This document shows, one piece after another, positions 32,340 to 43,415 of a stretch of 64,000 bases of DNA. The notes below the pieces were generated by a model. The model had not been told where the DNA came from. It ran no database searches and worked only from the letters and a program-made list of their open reading frames with translations. Position 1 is the stretch's first letter; each line of letters opens with the position of its first letter. A program made the translations under genes and the position numbers. Source of the stretch: Maylandia zebra (taxonomy: Eukaryota; Chordata; Actinopteri; Cichliformes; Cichlidae); contig NC_135172.1 of NCBI RefSeq assembly GCF_041146795.1, forward strand, positions 12,762,137 to 12,826,136, given 5' to 3'.

Positions 32340-34924
32340 TTATAGATTTTGAAAAGCATCAAGGAAGGGTCCCCACATGTCTTGAAATTTCCCAGTGGAG
32401 TTCTGAAGTGAGTGTCTTATCTTTTCCAGTTTTAGACAGGCCATGAGGTCATATAACCACTGTTTGTGAGTGGGAGGGGCAGCGTCCCGCCACCTCAGTA
32501 GGATTGCCCTTCTGGCCAACAGGGAACAGAATGATAATGCCTGTTTTTTAGAGGCCGGTAGAAGCACCTCATTCCCACTGATGCCAAACAGAGCAAGAAG
32601 GGGGCCGGGGGCCAGCGTCACACTGAGAATTCTGGACAGGGTACGAAAAACCTCTGACCAGAACTGAGTGAGATTGGGACAAGACCAGTACATGTGGACC
32701 AGTGAGGCTTCAGCAGTTTTGCATCTGTCACAGTATGGAGTGATTTCAGGGTAGATACGGGATAATCTGGATTTTGAGAAATGGGCTCTATGCACCACTT
32801 TGAACTGGATTAAACAATGGCGGGCACATAGTGATGTAGTGTTGACATGTTTGAGTATAGAGGCCCATGTTTCATCAGAGGTTGTCATGTTTAAGTCTTC
32901 TTCCCACAGTGTCTTGAGCTTGGATGAAGAGGTATGTGTCAAATTTAACATTTTATTGTAAAGCAAGGAAATCAGCCCTCTATTGGTTGGATTGAGTTGT
33001 AGAATAGTTTCTAGTAGTGTAGGCTCTGGTGGAGGGCTTGAGCCTGAAATCTGGGAACAAATAAAGTGCCTGACTTGCAAGTATCTGAAAAAGTGTGATG
33101 GTGGAAGAATATATTTATTAGCAAGTTGTTCAAATGATGCTAGTTTGTTGGCTATGAATAGGTCCTTAAAGCAAGTTATTCCACTTCTGTGCCACTCCGC
33201 AAACCCACCGTCCTGGGTAGAAGGTTTAAAGAAATGGTTAGATGCAATGGGGCTGAGGAGGGAGAAGTCACAAAGTTTAAAATATTTCCTAAACTGGCCC
33301 CATATTTTTAATGAGTGCACCACTACAGGGTTGGGAATGAAGTTGAATGAAGAGGATGGGAGTGGAGAACAAAGTGCAGCTAGTAAGGATATACTGTTGT
33401 CACTATGCAATTCCATAGTCAGGACAACCACTCCGATTATGGTAAAAATACCAAAACACCAAACATCGTATGTTAGCAGCCCAATAATAAAAACGAAAGT
33501 TGGGAAGTGCAAACCCACCCTCAATTTTAGATTTTTGAAGATGCATCTTATTGAGCCTTGGGCGTTTACCCTGCCATAGATAAGATGAGATGACAGAGTC
33601 CAGCTTATTGAAAAAAGTGTTGGGAATGAAAATGGGTATGGCCTGGAAAAGGTATAGAAATTTGGGTAGAATGGTCATTTTAATTGAATTGATACGTCCT
33701 ACCAGAGACATAGAGAGTGGTGTCCAGTGGGTAAGGGACCGCTTCACTTGGTTCAGCAATGCACTCACATTTTCTGTGAAAAGGTTTTTATGTTTTTTTG
33801 TCACTGTGATTCCCAAATATGTAATTTTTGTCCTTTCAACTCTGAAGGGCAAGCAGGTGAAGTCTAACATACTGGCTTTGCTACTTAGCGGGAAGAGCTC
33901 ACTTTTATTAAGGTTCAGTTTATACCCTGAAATCTGACCAAATTGACTAAGCAGATTCAATGCAGATGGTAGTGAGGCTAAGGGCTTAGAAATAAAGAGC
34001 AGGAGATCATCTGCATAGAGCGAGACCTTATGTTCTGTATTGTTTCTCCAAATGCCGTGTACCTCTTTGCAACTGCGGAACGCAATGGCAAGGGGTTCTA
34101 TGGCCAGATCAAAAAGCAGGGGGCTGAGAGGACATCCCTGGCGTGTGCCTCTGTGAAGTTTGAAGGGTTTTGACAATTGGAGGTTAGTTCGTATTGTAGC
34201 AGATGGTTGAGAATAGAGTAATTTGATCCATGAAGTAAATTTCGCTCCAAAGCCAAATCTATCAAGGACTGCAAAGAGATAATCAAACTCAACTCGATCA
34301 AAGGCCTTTTCAGCGTCAAGCGAGACCACACATTCATCAGAGTCTGTAGAGCTGGAGTAGACTATGTTAAATAGCCTCCTTATGTTAAAATATGAATGAC
34401 GACCTTTAATGAAGCCTGTCTGGTCTTTCGAAATAATTTTTGGAAGAACTATTTCTAGTCTACGGGCAAGTATCTTGGCTAATATTTTAGCGTCTGTGTT
34501 CAGTAGAGAAATGGGTCTATAGGAGGCACATTCCAACGGATCTTTTCCTTTCTTTTTAATAAGTGTAATACAGGCTTCATAGAATGATTGAGGAAGAGAT
34601 CCTTGTTCCTTGCAGTCCGTGAGGGTTGCACTAAGCTGCGTGGACAGTAATGAAGAGAAGTGTTTGAAAAATTCTGACGGAAAGCCATCCGGACCTGGAC
34701 ACTTACCAGAATGCATCGAAGCTATAGCCAAGGAAACTTCTAACTGGGAGATGGGTTCATCCAGCCTTGTTTTAAGTTCTGTTGGAATTTCAGGAATGTT
34801 AAGTTTAGCTAAAAACTCATTAATTGCATTACAGTCAGTTTGGGACTCTGAGGTGTAAAGCTGTGAGTAAAAATCCCTGAACACTTCATTGATTTTTTCA
34901 TGATCTGTGACTATGTTGCCATCT
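32340..34924 (-). CDS. L1 ORF2: reverse transcriptase and C-terminal part
   Basis: From 34884 downward: KCPGPDGFPSEFFK, YRPISLLNTDAKILAKILA, DQTGFIKGRHS, DAEKAFDRVEF, GTRQGCPLSPLLF, YADDLLLF (catalytic YADD) and YLGITVTK. The C-terminal half (33524-32340) has the Cys/His cluster YCDRCKTAEASLVHMYWSCP and ends AFQNL. Reverse transcriptase copies the element RNA at the nicked target. The two halves lie in different frames with overlap at 33403-33524, so one frameshift separates them. The N-terminal end was detached by the 34926-35580 insertion. Confidence 0.88.
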
Positions 34925-34925
34925 T

Positions 34926-35580
34926 GTGCTCAAGAACTTCTACTCCTGCACCATCGAGAGCGTCCTGACGTCAAACATCTGCACCTGGTTTGGGAACAGC
35001 ACCAAGCAGGACAGACGAGATCTGCAAAGGGTGGTGCGCTCGGCAGAACGCATCATTCAATCAGAGCTCCCTGACCTGCTGTCCATCTACACCAAGCGGT
35101 GCAAGTCCAAAGCTAGGAAGATTATGATGGACCTCTCCCATCCCAACAATGGACTCTTCTCACTGTTGAGGTCTGGGAAGCGCTTCCGCTCCCTTAAGGC
35201 CAAAACAGAGAGAATGAGGAGGAGCTTCTTCCCCCAGGCTATTCGGGCCCTGAACCAGGTGTAGGACTGGACTCTCCCAAACACGTCACTATAAGACTGG
35301 ACTCTCACACACGTCACCACACGCACCACCACACATTTCCTATAATCCTATAATTCCTATAATTTACAATCCTTATCTTTATAATCTCTTCTGCTATTTG
35401 CACATTCTTTACTGTAAATTCCTAAGTTAATTTGTAAATTTTTGTAGTAAATTGTAAATATTGTAAAACTTTTCTTCTGTCATTTAATGGTCGGGCATTG
35501 TACAGCTACAAGCATTTCACCCCCATGTCATACTGTGTATGGTTGTGTGTGTGTGACAAATAAAATTTGAATTTGAATTT
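34926..35580 (+). mobile_element. L2-type LINE 3' fragment inserted in L1 ORF2
   Basis: Plus strand, opposite to the L1. It encodes the extreme C-terminus of a reverse transcriptase (FYSCTIESVLTSNICTWFGN, then HPNNGLFSLLRSGKRFRSL). Next come about 300 bp of 3' UTR and a tail of repeated AATTTGA units ending at 35580. It is strongly 5'-truncated and related to the LINE at 2371-4116. Confidence 0.85.
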
Positions 35581-36477
35581 GTTGTCGAATTTTAAGAATA
35601 CTTTGCCTTGCCCGAGAACCTTTTAGAAGGCTCGCCAGTAATTTATCAGGTTTGTCACCATGCATATAAAATTTGGATTTGTCATGTAAGAGTAAACGTT
35701 CAGTCGAGTACGTTGTGAGTAGGTCAAGTCTTGTTTTAAGTTCTACACGCTTTTTAAATATTTCATGACTCTGTTTGAGAGCATACTGTTCATCAGTCTC
35801 CTTAATCTGTTGCATTAACTTGTTCCTTTCATGGGTGGACTGTTTTTTAATTCTTGCCGAATAAGCAATAATCTGGCCTCTGATATACGCCTTAAAGGCA
35901 TCCCATACGACAAGGCTGGAAGTCTCTGGGGAAGAGTTGGTGGCAAAGTAAAAGCGTATCTCATCCTGGATAAACTTTACAAAATTTTCATCCGACAGGA
36001 GGGTCGAGTTGAAACGCCATTGTGCAGCTTTAACAGGAGGATGTGGAAGAGACAGAGACAAAGTAAGAGGGGCGTGATCTGAAATAACTATGCTATGGTA
36101 GGCACAGGAGTGGACCTGCTGCAGACAATTAGTGTCAATGATAAAGTAATCAATTCTTGAATATGTATGGTGCACATGTGAAAAATAGGAGTAATCTCTT
36201 TTATGAGGATTTAGAGTACGCCAAACATCACACATTCCATATTCTGATAGAAAGGCATGAATGACAGATGCAGATTTGCTTAAAACATTGCTCTTAGTGG
36301 ATGAGCGATCCAGGGCTGGGTCTAACCAGCAGTTAAAATCACCCCCCAGAAAAAGAGAGTAGACATTTAAGTCGGGCAAAGAGGAGAATAGTTGTTTAAA
36401 GAAATTCTCGTCATCTGTATTAGGAGCATACACATTTACTAGAGCAACAAGACTGTTATACAGTTTCCCACTGACAA
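35581..36477 (-). CDS. L1 ORF2: second half of the endonuclease and linker
   Basis: Reads VNVYAPN, FLGGDFNCWLDP, YSRIDYFIID and ISDHAPLTLSL, the conserved blocks of APE-type endonuclease (GDFN, SRIDY, SDHAPL). A Lys/Glu-rich linker leads toward the polymerase. The endonuclease nicks target DNA to prime reverse transcription. It is cut off from its N-terminus by the LINE at 36478-38702 and from the polymerase by the 34926 insertion. Confidence 0.88.
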
Positions 36478-36586
36478 GATAAGATAAGATAAGATAGAAC
36501 TTTATTAATCCCTCGGGTGGGTTCCTCTGGGAAATTCGACTTCCAAAAAAAGCACAGCAACGACCGAAGTTACAGTTACAGAATTG

Positions 36587-36667
<81 letters not shown>

Positions 36668-38702
36668 AATACAGAGACAAATATAAATAAAATATACAAA
36701 GGGGATAAATAGAATAAATAGGAATAAAAAATAAAAATACAAGTGAATTGCACATTTCAAGTATTGAGTCTATTGCACTGTTGACTATTTACAAAAAGTA
36801 TTGCACAAGGTATTGTACAGTGAGGTGAAGAGGCACTACAGCTTAGTTGTTCCCCCCTCCTTTGTCCTCCTGTTTCCCCTCCCTCTCCCCTCCAGAGAGG
36901 AGTTAAACAGTTTGATGGCGTGTGGGACAAAGGAGTTTTTAAGTCTGTTAGTTCTTGTCTTGGGGAGAAGCAACCTGTCACTGAACAGACTCTTCTGATT
37001 GTTTATGGCCGTGTGCAGAGGATGCCCAGCATTGTCCATAATGTCCAGCAGTTTCTTTAATGTCCTTTTCTCTGCCACTGTCACCAGAGTGTCCAGCTTC
37101 ATGCCGACCACAGAGCTAGCCTTCCTGATCAGTTTCTCCAGCCTGGATGAGTCCCTCTTTGTTGTGCTGCTCCCCCAGCACACCACAGCATAGAAAAGTA
37201 CTCCAGAAACCACCGACTGGTAAAACATCCTCAGGAGCTTCCTGCAGATGTTAAAAGACCTCAGCCTCCTGAGGAAGTACAGTCGGCTTTGGGCTTTTTT
37301 ATACAGGTGCTCTGTGTTGCATGACCAGTCCAGTTTATTGTCCACCCACAGCCCGAGGTACTTGTACTTGTTGACCACCTCCACCTCCTCCCCCTCTATC
37401 TGAACCGGCAGTGGACCTTCTCTGGACCTCCCGAAGTCCACAACCAGTTCCTTAGTCTTTGAGGTGTTGAGTTGCAGGTGGTTTGTGTGACTCCATGCGA
37501 CAAAGTTCCTCACCAGACTTCTGTACTCCTCTTCCTGATCATCCCAGATACACCCCATGATGGCCGTGTCATCTGCAAACTTCTGAATATGGCATAATTC
37601 AGAGTTGTAGCAGAAGTCAGAGGTGTACAGGGTGAAGAGAAGAGGGGACAGCACAGTTCCCTGTGGTGCTCCTGTGCTGCTGACCACAGTGTCAGACGTG
37701 ATGTCCTTCAGCCTGACGTACTGTGGTCTGTCGGTGAGGTAGTCGGAGATCCAAGCCACCAGGCAGGGGTCCACCTCCATCCTGTTCAGTTTTTCCTGAA
37801 GCATACAGGGCCGGATGGTATTAAAGGCACTGGAAAAGTCAAGAAACAGGATCCTGACCGTGCCTTTTCCCCCATCCAGGTGTGAGTGGGCTCTGTGTAG
37901 GAGGTACAGGATGGCATCCTCCACTCCGACACCCGCCTTGTATGCAAACTGTAGTGGGTCCTGGGCATGTTGTACCTGTGGTCGGAGGAGGTTGAGGAAG
38001 AGCCGCTCTAGAGTCTTCATAAGATGTGACGTCAGTGCCACCGGTCGGAAGTCATTCAGCTCATTGGGCCGGTTCTTTTTGGGGACCGGGACGATGCAGG
38101 ATGTCTTCCATAGGGCAGGCACTCTCCCCAGTCGCAGACTGAGGTTGAAGACTCGTTGTAGCGGCTCCCCAAGTTCAGCAGCACACGCCTTAAGCATCCT
38201 AGGACACACCTTGTCTGGGCCTGCTGCCTTTCTGGGGCGAAGCTTCCTCAGTTGCCTCCTGACCTGATCCACTGTGACACTGGGAGGTGTTTGGGAGGAG
38301 GGGAGGGGGGGAGATGTCTTGCTGCTGAGAGAGGGATTGGAGGAGGGGGGTGTCATGGTGTCAGGAAGGGGGGGAAGCGAGGGAGGCAGGAGAGTGGGGA
38401 GAGGACTCTGTAGTGAAGGTGAGGGTGAGGGTGGGGGGGTTGTGGGCTGGTCAAACCTGTTGAAGAAGTTGTTGAGTTCGTTTGCCTTCTCCACAGTCCC
38501 CCCCACTGTGCTTTTCTTGGTGTTGTGGTCTGTGATGGTTTTCACACCATTCCAGACCTCCCTCATATTGTTCCTCTCCAACTTCTGCTCCACCTTCCTC
38601 CTGTAGGTGTCCTTTGCTTCCCTCAGGCAGCGTTTCACCTCCCGCTGTGCTGCTTTCATCTCCTCTTTCACTTTGCTCCTGAAAGCCTTCTTCTTCATGT
38701 TG
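36478..38702 (-). mobile_element. CR1/Rex1-like LINE inserted in the L1 endonuclease
   Basis: Same strand as the L1. Its frame runs 38702 to 36836: KAAQREVKRCLREAKDTYRR, a Pro/Ser-rich stretch, [57 protein letters not shown] (FADD box) and KYKYLGLWVDNKLDW. The endonuclease is missing, so the copy is 5'-truncated. The 3' end (36478-36835) carries an AC microsatellite and finishes in GATAA repeats. The frame has no stop. Confidence 0.9.
36588..36664. repeat. AT and AC dinucleotide microsatellite
   Basis: About 7 AT units followed by about 29 AC units, in the 3' UTR of the inserted LINE. Likely variable in length. Confidence 0.97.
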
Positions 38703-39001
38703 AGGACTATGACTATGACATATCTACCATATTTGTCTGCTATGACATTGTGGGCCTCAAAGGGAATGTTCTGCCTGACCAATATAGAGACCCCACGTGC
38801 CCTAGCTTGGAAAAGTGAGTGAAAACACTGGCCCCTCCAACGGGAGAAGAGACGGACATTATCAGAGGCCCTGACGTGGGTCTCCTGCAGGAAAGCCACG
38901 TCAGTGTTACGGTGTTTAACATGTGACAAAACCCTCCGTCTCTTGACTGGATGATTTAGACCTTTAACATTCCAGCTTAGAAAGTTCAATTGCAGACTCA
39001 T
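36836..39001 (-). CDS. Chimeric 721-codon frame: L1 endonuclease start fused to CR1-like RT
   Basis: ATG at 39001 opens L1 ORF2 (SLQLNFLSWNVKGLNHPVKR, FLQETHVRASDN, RGVSILVRQNIPF). After about 100 residues, at GRYVIVIV, the frame passes with no stop into the inserted LINE and continues through its whole reverse transcriptase to 36836. The junction is about 38702. The join is probably chance, since one insertion in three keeps frame, yet it makes a long open frame with a partial endonuclease and a complete-looking polymerase. The endonuclease part lacks its later catalytic blocks, which sit at 35581-36477. Confidence 0.85.
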   Translation of the reverse strand: MSLQLNFLSWNVKGLNHPVKRRRVLSHVKHRNTDVAFLQETHVRASDNVRLFSRWRGQCFHSLFQARARGVSILVRQNIPFEAHNVIADKYGRYVIVIVLNMKKKAFRSKVKEEMKAAQREVKRCLREAKDTYRRKVEQKLERNNMREVWNGVKTITDHNTKKSTVGGTVEKANELNNFFNRFDQPTTPPPSPSPSLQSPLPTLLPPSLPPLPDTMTPPSSNPSLSSKTSPPLPSSQTPPSVTVDQVRRQLRKLRPRKAAGPDKVCPRMLKACAAELGEPLQRVFNLSLRLGRVPALWKTSCIVPVPKKNRPNELNDFRPVALTSHLMKTLERLFLNLLRPQVQHAQDPLQFAYKAGVGVEDAILYLLHRAHSHLDGGKGTVRILFLDFSSAFNTIRPCMLQEKLNRMEVDPCLVAWISDYLTDRPQYVRLKDITSDTVVSSTGAPQGTVLSPLLFTLYTSDFCYNSELCHIQKFADDTAIMGCIWDDQEEEYRSLVRNFVAWSHTNHLQLNTSKTKELVVDFGRSREGPLPVQIEGEEVEVVNKYKYLGLWVDNKLDWSCNTEHLYKKAQSRLYFLRRLRSFNICRKLLRMFYQSVVSGVLFYAVVCWGSSTTKRDSSRLEKLIRKASSVVGMKLDTLVTVAEKRTLKKLLDIMDNAGHPLHTAINNQKSLFSDRLLLPKTRTNRLKNSFVPHAIKLFNSSLEGRGRGNRRTKEGGTTKL

Positions 39002-39779
39002 CTGATTTGTAGAGCAAAGAAACTATGCACACTGGCCTTAGATGATAAGAACAGAATAACTTTACAGTGGGTGGAAATTAGTTCAGAACAGGTTAAAAAA
39101 AAGAACAGTGTATGAGGTTCAAAGCAGTGACCCTTACCCTCCCCAAACCCTCCCCACAACAGAAAATGGCTGCCAAAAAAAAGAACAAGAACAAGCAGCG
39201 AGCTCTTCAAACTTAACATATTTAGAGTGTTACTCCTCCTGTCTATGATACCAATAACCTAGGTATTGAAGCAGTCGAACCACTGCTCCGGTGGCCATAG
39301 CATAGTAAGCTGAAACCCCGTATAATACTGTTAAGTTTCGAAACTGTATCAGCCACCAAGTCCAAATGTAATTGCTGGAGTGTTTCAAAGCAGAGTCCAA
39401 GTATGTAAACAAACAACCAAACACAAAAAGATGATGTAGTTCAATAAGTACTACCGTTATAACTGAATTATTGAATAAGAACAGACAGAAGGCTACGAGT
39501 AGATAACAAAACTCCCCGTCTCCGTGCAACAGGTATTACGTCATTAGCCAACGGGTAGAAGTCAATGAGGTTGTCTCCTTATTTAACAAAGAAAACAAAA
39601 TAAGATTATCGAGTTAAATTAAAGTAATAATCAGCATTTCAGTGCTATAGCACTCAGACTACATCGCTACACTCGGAGAGGAAAAGCAACGTCTTACGTG
39701 GATCCCGACTGCGCCTCCATACCTATATGGAATGTTTGGTACCTGCATTTGGTGCCATTGTTTTATCAGTAATAATTCT

Positions 39780-40577
39780 TCACGGGGCTTCCGGAGCCTT
39801 TGGGAGCCTCTCAATGTACTGTTGAGCCTGGTCCACGGAGCTGAAAAACTTTCTGGCGCCTCTGGCCTGCGTTATGCGAAGCCGTGCTGGGAAGAGGAGA
39901 GCCGGCCTCAGGCCTCGCCCGTAGAGCTCCGACATAATGTCCTTGTACTGCGCCCGCTGATTGAGGACCTCGGGGCTGTAGTCTTCCACAATTCGGATAG
40001 GCACGCCTCGGTAGTCGAATTTCCCTCTCCTCCTAGCTTCTCGGATGATGAGGTCCTTGATCTGGTATCGGTGCAGGCGGATGATCACCGGGCGAGGTGG
40101 GCGTCCCACGGGCGGCTTCGCTGCGAGGGAGCGGTGCGCTCTATCGAGCTCCGGTGGAGACTGAAGTATTTCTTTGCCCAATAACTCACAGAGAAGGTTG
40201 GAAAAGAAGTGAGTGGGGCGCCCACTTTCAGTGTCTTCAGGCAGTCCAAGGACGCGGATGTTCTGACGCCTGCTACGGCTCTCCAGGTCAGTGACTTTGT
40301 TCTTTAGCTGGTTGTTGTCTTCGCGAAGAGCGGCACACGTGTTTTCAAGGTCAGCGACACGTTGGCTCAGGTCTTCAGTTGCAAGCTCCAAGGATGAAAC
40401 TCTCTCGGCCTGTTCCTCTTGGGCTTGTCGTACCTGGTCCAGTTTTGAATCGAGGGCGTTAAATGAGGTCTTAAATTCAGATGCCAACTCTCGGTGCTGC
40501 TGGAGCAGCGTGGTGATAGCCTCCAGTGTTAAGCTAGCGTCCTCCTTTTTGTTCGCTTTTGCACTCTTAGCAGCCAT
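39780..40577 (-). CDS. L1 ORF1 protein, 265 aa, open
   Basis: L1 ORF1p coats element RNA as a trimer and helps target-primed reverse transcription. Here residues 1-100 are a Lys/Ala-rich start and a long coiled coil (LDSKLDQVRQAQEEQAERV through NNQLKNKVTDLESRSRRQNI). An RRM-like domain follows (IRVLGLPEDTE, ELDRAHRSL, PRPVIIRLHRYQIKDLI) and then a C-terminal domain (PVIRIVEDYSPEVLNQR-type block, RPALLFPARLRI). The order matches vertebrate ORF1p and there is no stop. It starts ATG GCT GCT AAG. ORF2 begins about 780 bp downstream, an unusually long gap that could hide a small insertion. Confidence 0.88.
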   Translation of the reverse strand: MAAKSAKANKKEDASLTLEAITTLLQQHRELASEFKTSFNALDSKLDQVRQAQEEQAERVSSLELATEDLSQRVADLENTCAALREDNNQLKNKVTDLESRSRRQNIRVLGLPEDTESGRPTHFFSNLLCELLGKEILQSPPELDRAHRSLAAKPPVGRPPRPVIIRLHRYQIKDLIIREARRRGKFDYRGVPIRIVEDYSPEVLNQRAQYKDIMSELYGRGLRPALLFPARLRITQARGARKFFSSVDQAQQYIERLPKAPEAP

Positions 40578-40735
40578 TGGAAAGGGTCAAAAGTGTTCAA
40601 AACACTAGAAAAGTAGTTACGAGTGTAAGCGACTTAAAGGTGGCAGTTGAAGGGGTGAAACTGGTCAAAGCGGAGTTAAGTTCACCACAGCAGCTCGTTC
40701 CTGCGTCTATTCGGGTCGCATGCTGACCGGAAGTC

Positions 40736-41596
40736 CTAAATATCCCACTTTAAGCTTTACTTAAAGCTTACCTGTCAGCCACGTTGAAATGGTCACGCCT
40801 GAGGCCCGCTCTTTACTCAAACAGCACGGTAAAGAAGTGGTCCTTGACCACTTGGTTTTTAATGGGTTCCCGAAGTCCCGCGGGCGCCACTCGGGCTAAC
40901 TGGACGCCGCCAGGCCTGACCACGCATCTGTGATCAGGAGTCGATGCCACACGCTGAGCAACCGCGCTCCTAGGGATTACCGTCCCCGTCCTAAATAATT
41001 TAAATAAATTTAAAAGCACCACTGTCGATTCCACAGTTAAATTATCTGGTGCCCGAGTCCAACCCTGCTAATCAATGTGGGAATAAAATCCCCTATCCAA
41101 ATGTCCTAATCTAATCTCGTTTCTTGGCTGACGTAACACATTCACACACATAACACACCAACTTCAAACAGACGTCACATCAACTTTGAAATTCACCCCA
41201 GCATTAATCACAATAAGCTTTTATCAAATATTCCCCAGACTCTACTTTTATTTATCACAAATTATTACAATAGGGTTTTACCATGGGTGTTTGTGTAACT
41301 ATTGTCACTGAATAAAAGCCTGCTTGGGGACGCTGGATTTTTGGAGTTGTCTGGGATCATGTGAGGAGCTTGTAGCTCCAAGATCCTGATCCGACACTTC
41401 CCTTGCAAGTTTAAAACCGATCGAGCTCTGATCGTCTTGATTCATTCATGGTGATAAATCTCTGAACTAGTGGAGCCTGCGAGTGCAGACCTAACAGTAG
41501 CGATAGTGTCTGTCTCCTGAATCCAAACTGGAAGCTGATTCCACAGAAGAGGGGCCTGAAAACTGGATTCTACCTGGTGCGCTGTGCTGATCATGC
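40736..41596. other. Right flank of L1, with an LTR-like tail near 41300-41492
   Basis: 40737-40751 is the right copy of the L1 target duplication. Around 41318 lies GAATAAAAGCCTGCTTGGGG, like an LTR poly(A) region, followed by sequence ending CTAACA at 41492. I could not find the start, so a retroviral LTR piece is only a possibility. Confidence 0.35.
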
Positions 41597-42243
41597 GTGT
41601 TCATATACGTGGCAACAGCAGACGTGCGTAGATCAACAATGGGTAATATGGAGTGCAGGAGAGAGTACGACCATGCAGCGTTAAAAGCGTGGAAGTACTT
41701 ATATTACTTCAAGTGTTATTCTGTAAAAAGTGGCAAAAACATTAGCGTCCGTTGTACACTCTGCGAAAAATTACACTTCAAATCTGAACAAGCACCTAGC
41801 ACGCTACCATGGGAACGGAAATTCACAGAGAAACCACCAGATCCCCCACTGATATGACCACCGGCCCCACTCCTGCTAAACAGGTGAAAATAGATTTTTT
41901 CACATAGTTTTTTTTTTTAAAAAACTGTTGTATAGAATTACATTTTTGCTTGATGCGATTTCCCTAAAATTAAGAGATTAAAAATAATAAAACAATTTTT
42001 AAAAAGAGACTTTTCCATTTGACTGAATTTTTATATGATGGATTATGCATAAAAATAGAACTGGGCTGAAAGGTCTATTGCTTTATTAAGTATTCAGGTG
42101 TGTACCAAAAGGTAACTAAGTAATAAGTAAATAATTACTTTTGAAATTAAGTAATCAGTAATGTAACGGTATAACATTTTTTGAGAAGTAATCAGTAATA
42201 AGTAACTAATTACTTTTTTCCAAGTAACTTGAACAACACTGAT
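41597..42243 (+). mobile_element. hAT transposon relic with BED-finger start
   Basis: A short frame at 41597-41857 contains AWKYLYYFKCYSVKSGKN and VRCTLCEK, like the BED zinc finger opening a hAT transposase. After AT-rich sequence the relic ends AAGTAACTTGAACAACACTG, the usual CAGTGTTG hAT terminus in reverse. The catalytic domain is deleted. Confidence 0.65.
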
Positions 42244-42590
42244 CCACACACAAACACTAGAGAACAATCAGCCACCGCTTCTATTCTTACAAACGTCACA
42301 ATTTGCAATAATAACAGTTTGAATGTTTTTATTCACATGAAAGTGTTTCTACATATGAATCATTAACAACTGTCAGATTTAATGTGATTTCTAAACAGAG
42401 AAAATCTCAGCTTTGTGTTTTGTGTTCGCATTAGACCTGATATAACAAAGAAAAGAAAGAAAGAAAGAAAAGATTTTTTTCTCATCAAAGTTTATAAATC
42501 AAGTGTACAGTTAGCTTTGATTTAGAAGCAGCGCAGTATGAAAGAGATGTTTCACAGAACATTTACCAGAGACAGACGCTGACTAATATG
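42244..42590. other. 3' flank of the KDEL-ending gene
   Basis: AT-rich, with no exon. Possible poly(A) signals on the minus strand (TTTATT on the plus strand) would serve the gene ending at 42591. Confidence 0.4.
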
Positions 42591-43415
42591 CTACAGTTCA
42601 TCTTTATTCTTTTCTAGTTGTGTTAGTGTTGCCATAACTCTGCGTAGGTTCTCTTCATTGTGATTGATTTCTGCAGCTGTTGTCTCAAAGTACTTATTCA
42701 TGTACTCCTTGCCGGCTCCCACGAAAGTCTGTAGGTCATCCATTAAATCCAGCACTGGTGTAAGCAGTGATGTAAAACGTTTCACTGACTTCAAAAGTTC
42801 GTACAAAGGATCCATGAGACGTTTAACATCATCAAGGACAGCAGGAACATAGGCTTTGTCTAAATTATTTTCAGCCTGGAGGACAAAAATAAACCAAATT
42901 AATGTAACAAAATATACAAAAGTATGTAGTGTAAAGAGTGCAAACAGACTTTTGTATGATGGGAAATTGTTTTTTTGTTTTAGTTGTCATAGCAAAGCAT
43001 GTTTTTCTGTTTGGAGTCTGTCAACATCCATGTCATTGACAGACTCACCTTCCTTCTTGCTGTTTCCTTTTGTAATTTTTCAACGTTTCCTTTCAGCTCC
43101 TCCTGCAAAACCAGAAAGAACGTCAACAAACATGCGTGCGAAACATGTAACTGGGACAAAATGAGCATTTTAAAAGTAAGGAGAAAAGCTTAACCAGTGA
43201 TCGGACGGTCATGATTTAATGGTAAAGGTGGTTAATTAAAAGTTACATTCTTTATTAAAACAACAACAACAAAAAGAAAGTTAACAGTCAGTTTACCAGT
43301 TCGCCCTTGTTTATCAGTGAACTTGAAAGATGGAGCAGACACAGCAAAATCCTAACTAAGCCTTCGGTAGTTGTGACACCACTCATGGTCAACTGTGCCG
43401 CTGCCATCAAAGTTT
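42591..43415 (-). CDS. Unrecognised helical protein gene, last three exons, ends in KDEL
   Basis: Three exons join in frame with good splice sites: 43297-43415 (LMAAAQLTMSGVTTTEGLVR, LLCLLHLSSSLINKGEL), 43049-43102 (EELKGNVEKLQKETARRK) and 42591-42875 (AENNLDKAYVPAVLDDVKRL to the TAG at 42591). The last exon is mostly helix-forming, with heptad-like leucines (LDLMDDLQTFVGAGKEYM, then EENLRRVMATLTQLEKNKDEL). The final four residues are KDEL, the ER-retrieval signal, though no signal peptide is visible because the 5' exons are not identified. I do not recognise the family. All three frames are clean, so this may be a live gene or a young copy. Upstream exons may lie beyond the repeats at 43768-44922 or be missing. 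Confidence 0.65.

Larger units (their letters stand above)
30066..40735 (-). mobile_element. Full-length L1-type LINE carrying nested insertions
   Basis: The minus strand holds a 5' UTR (about 40578-40735), ORF1 (39780-40577), a long intergenic region, ORF2 in pieces (39001 down to 32340), a long GC-rich 3' UTR (about 30250-32330) and an A-rich end (T run at 30078). TAAGTATCCCACTTT at the left and TAAATATCCCACTTT at the right (40737-40751) form a 15 bp target duplication with one mismatch. Later insertions are a solo LTR (31702-32270), an L2-type fragment (34926-35580) and another LINE (36478-38702). The ORF2 frame also shifts once near 33400-33520. Removing insertions leaves about 7.2 kb. 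Confidence 0.88.
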
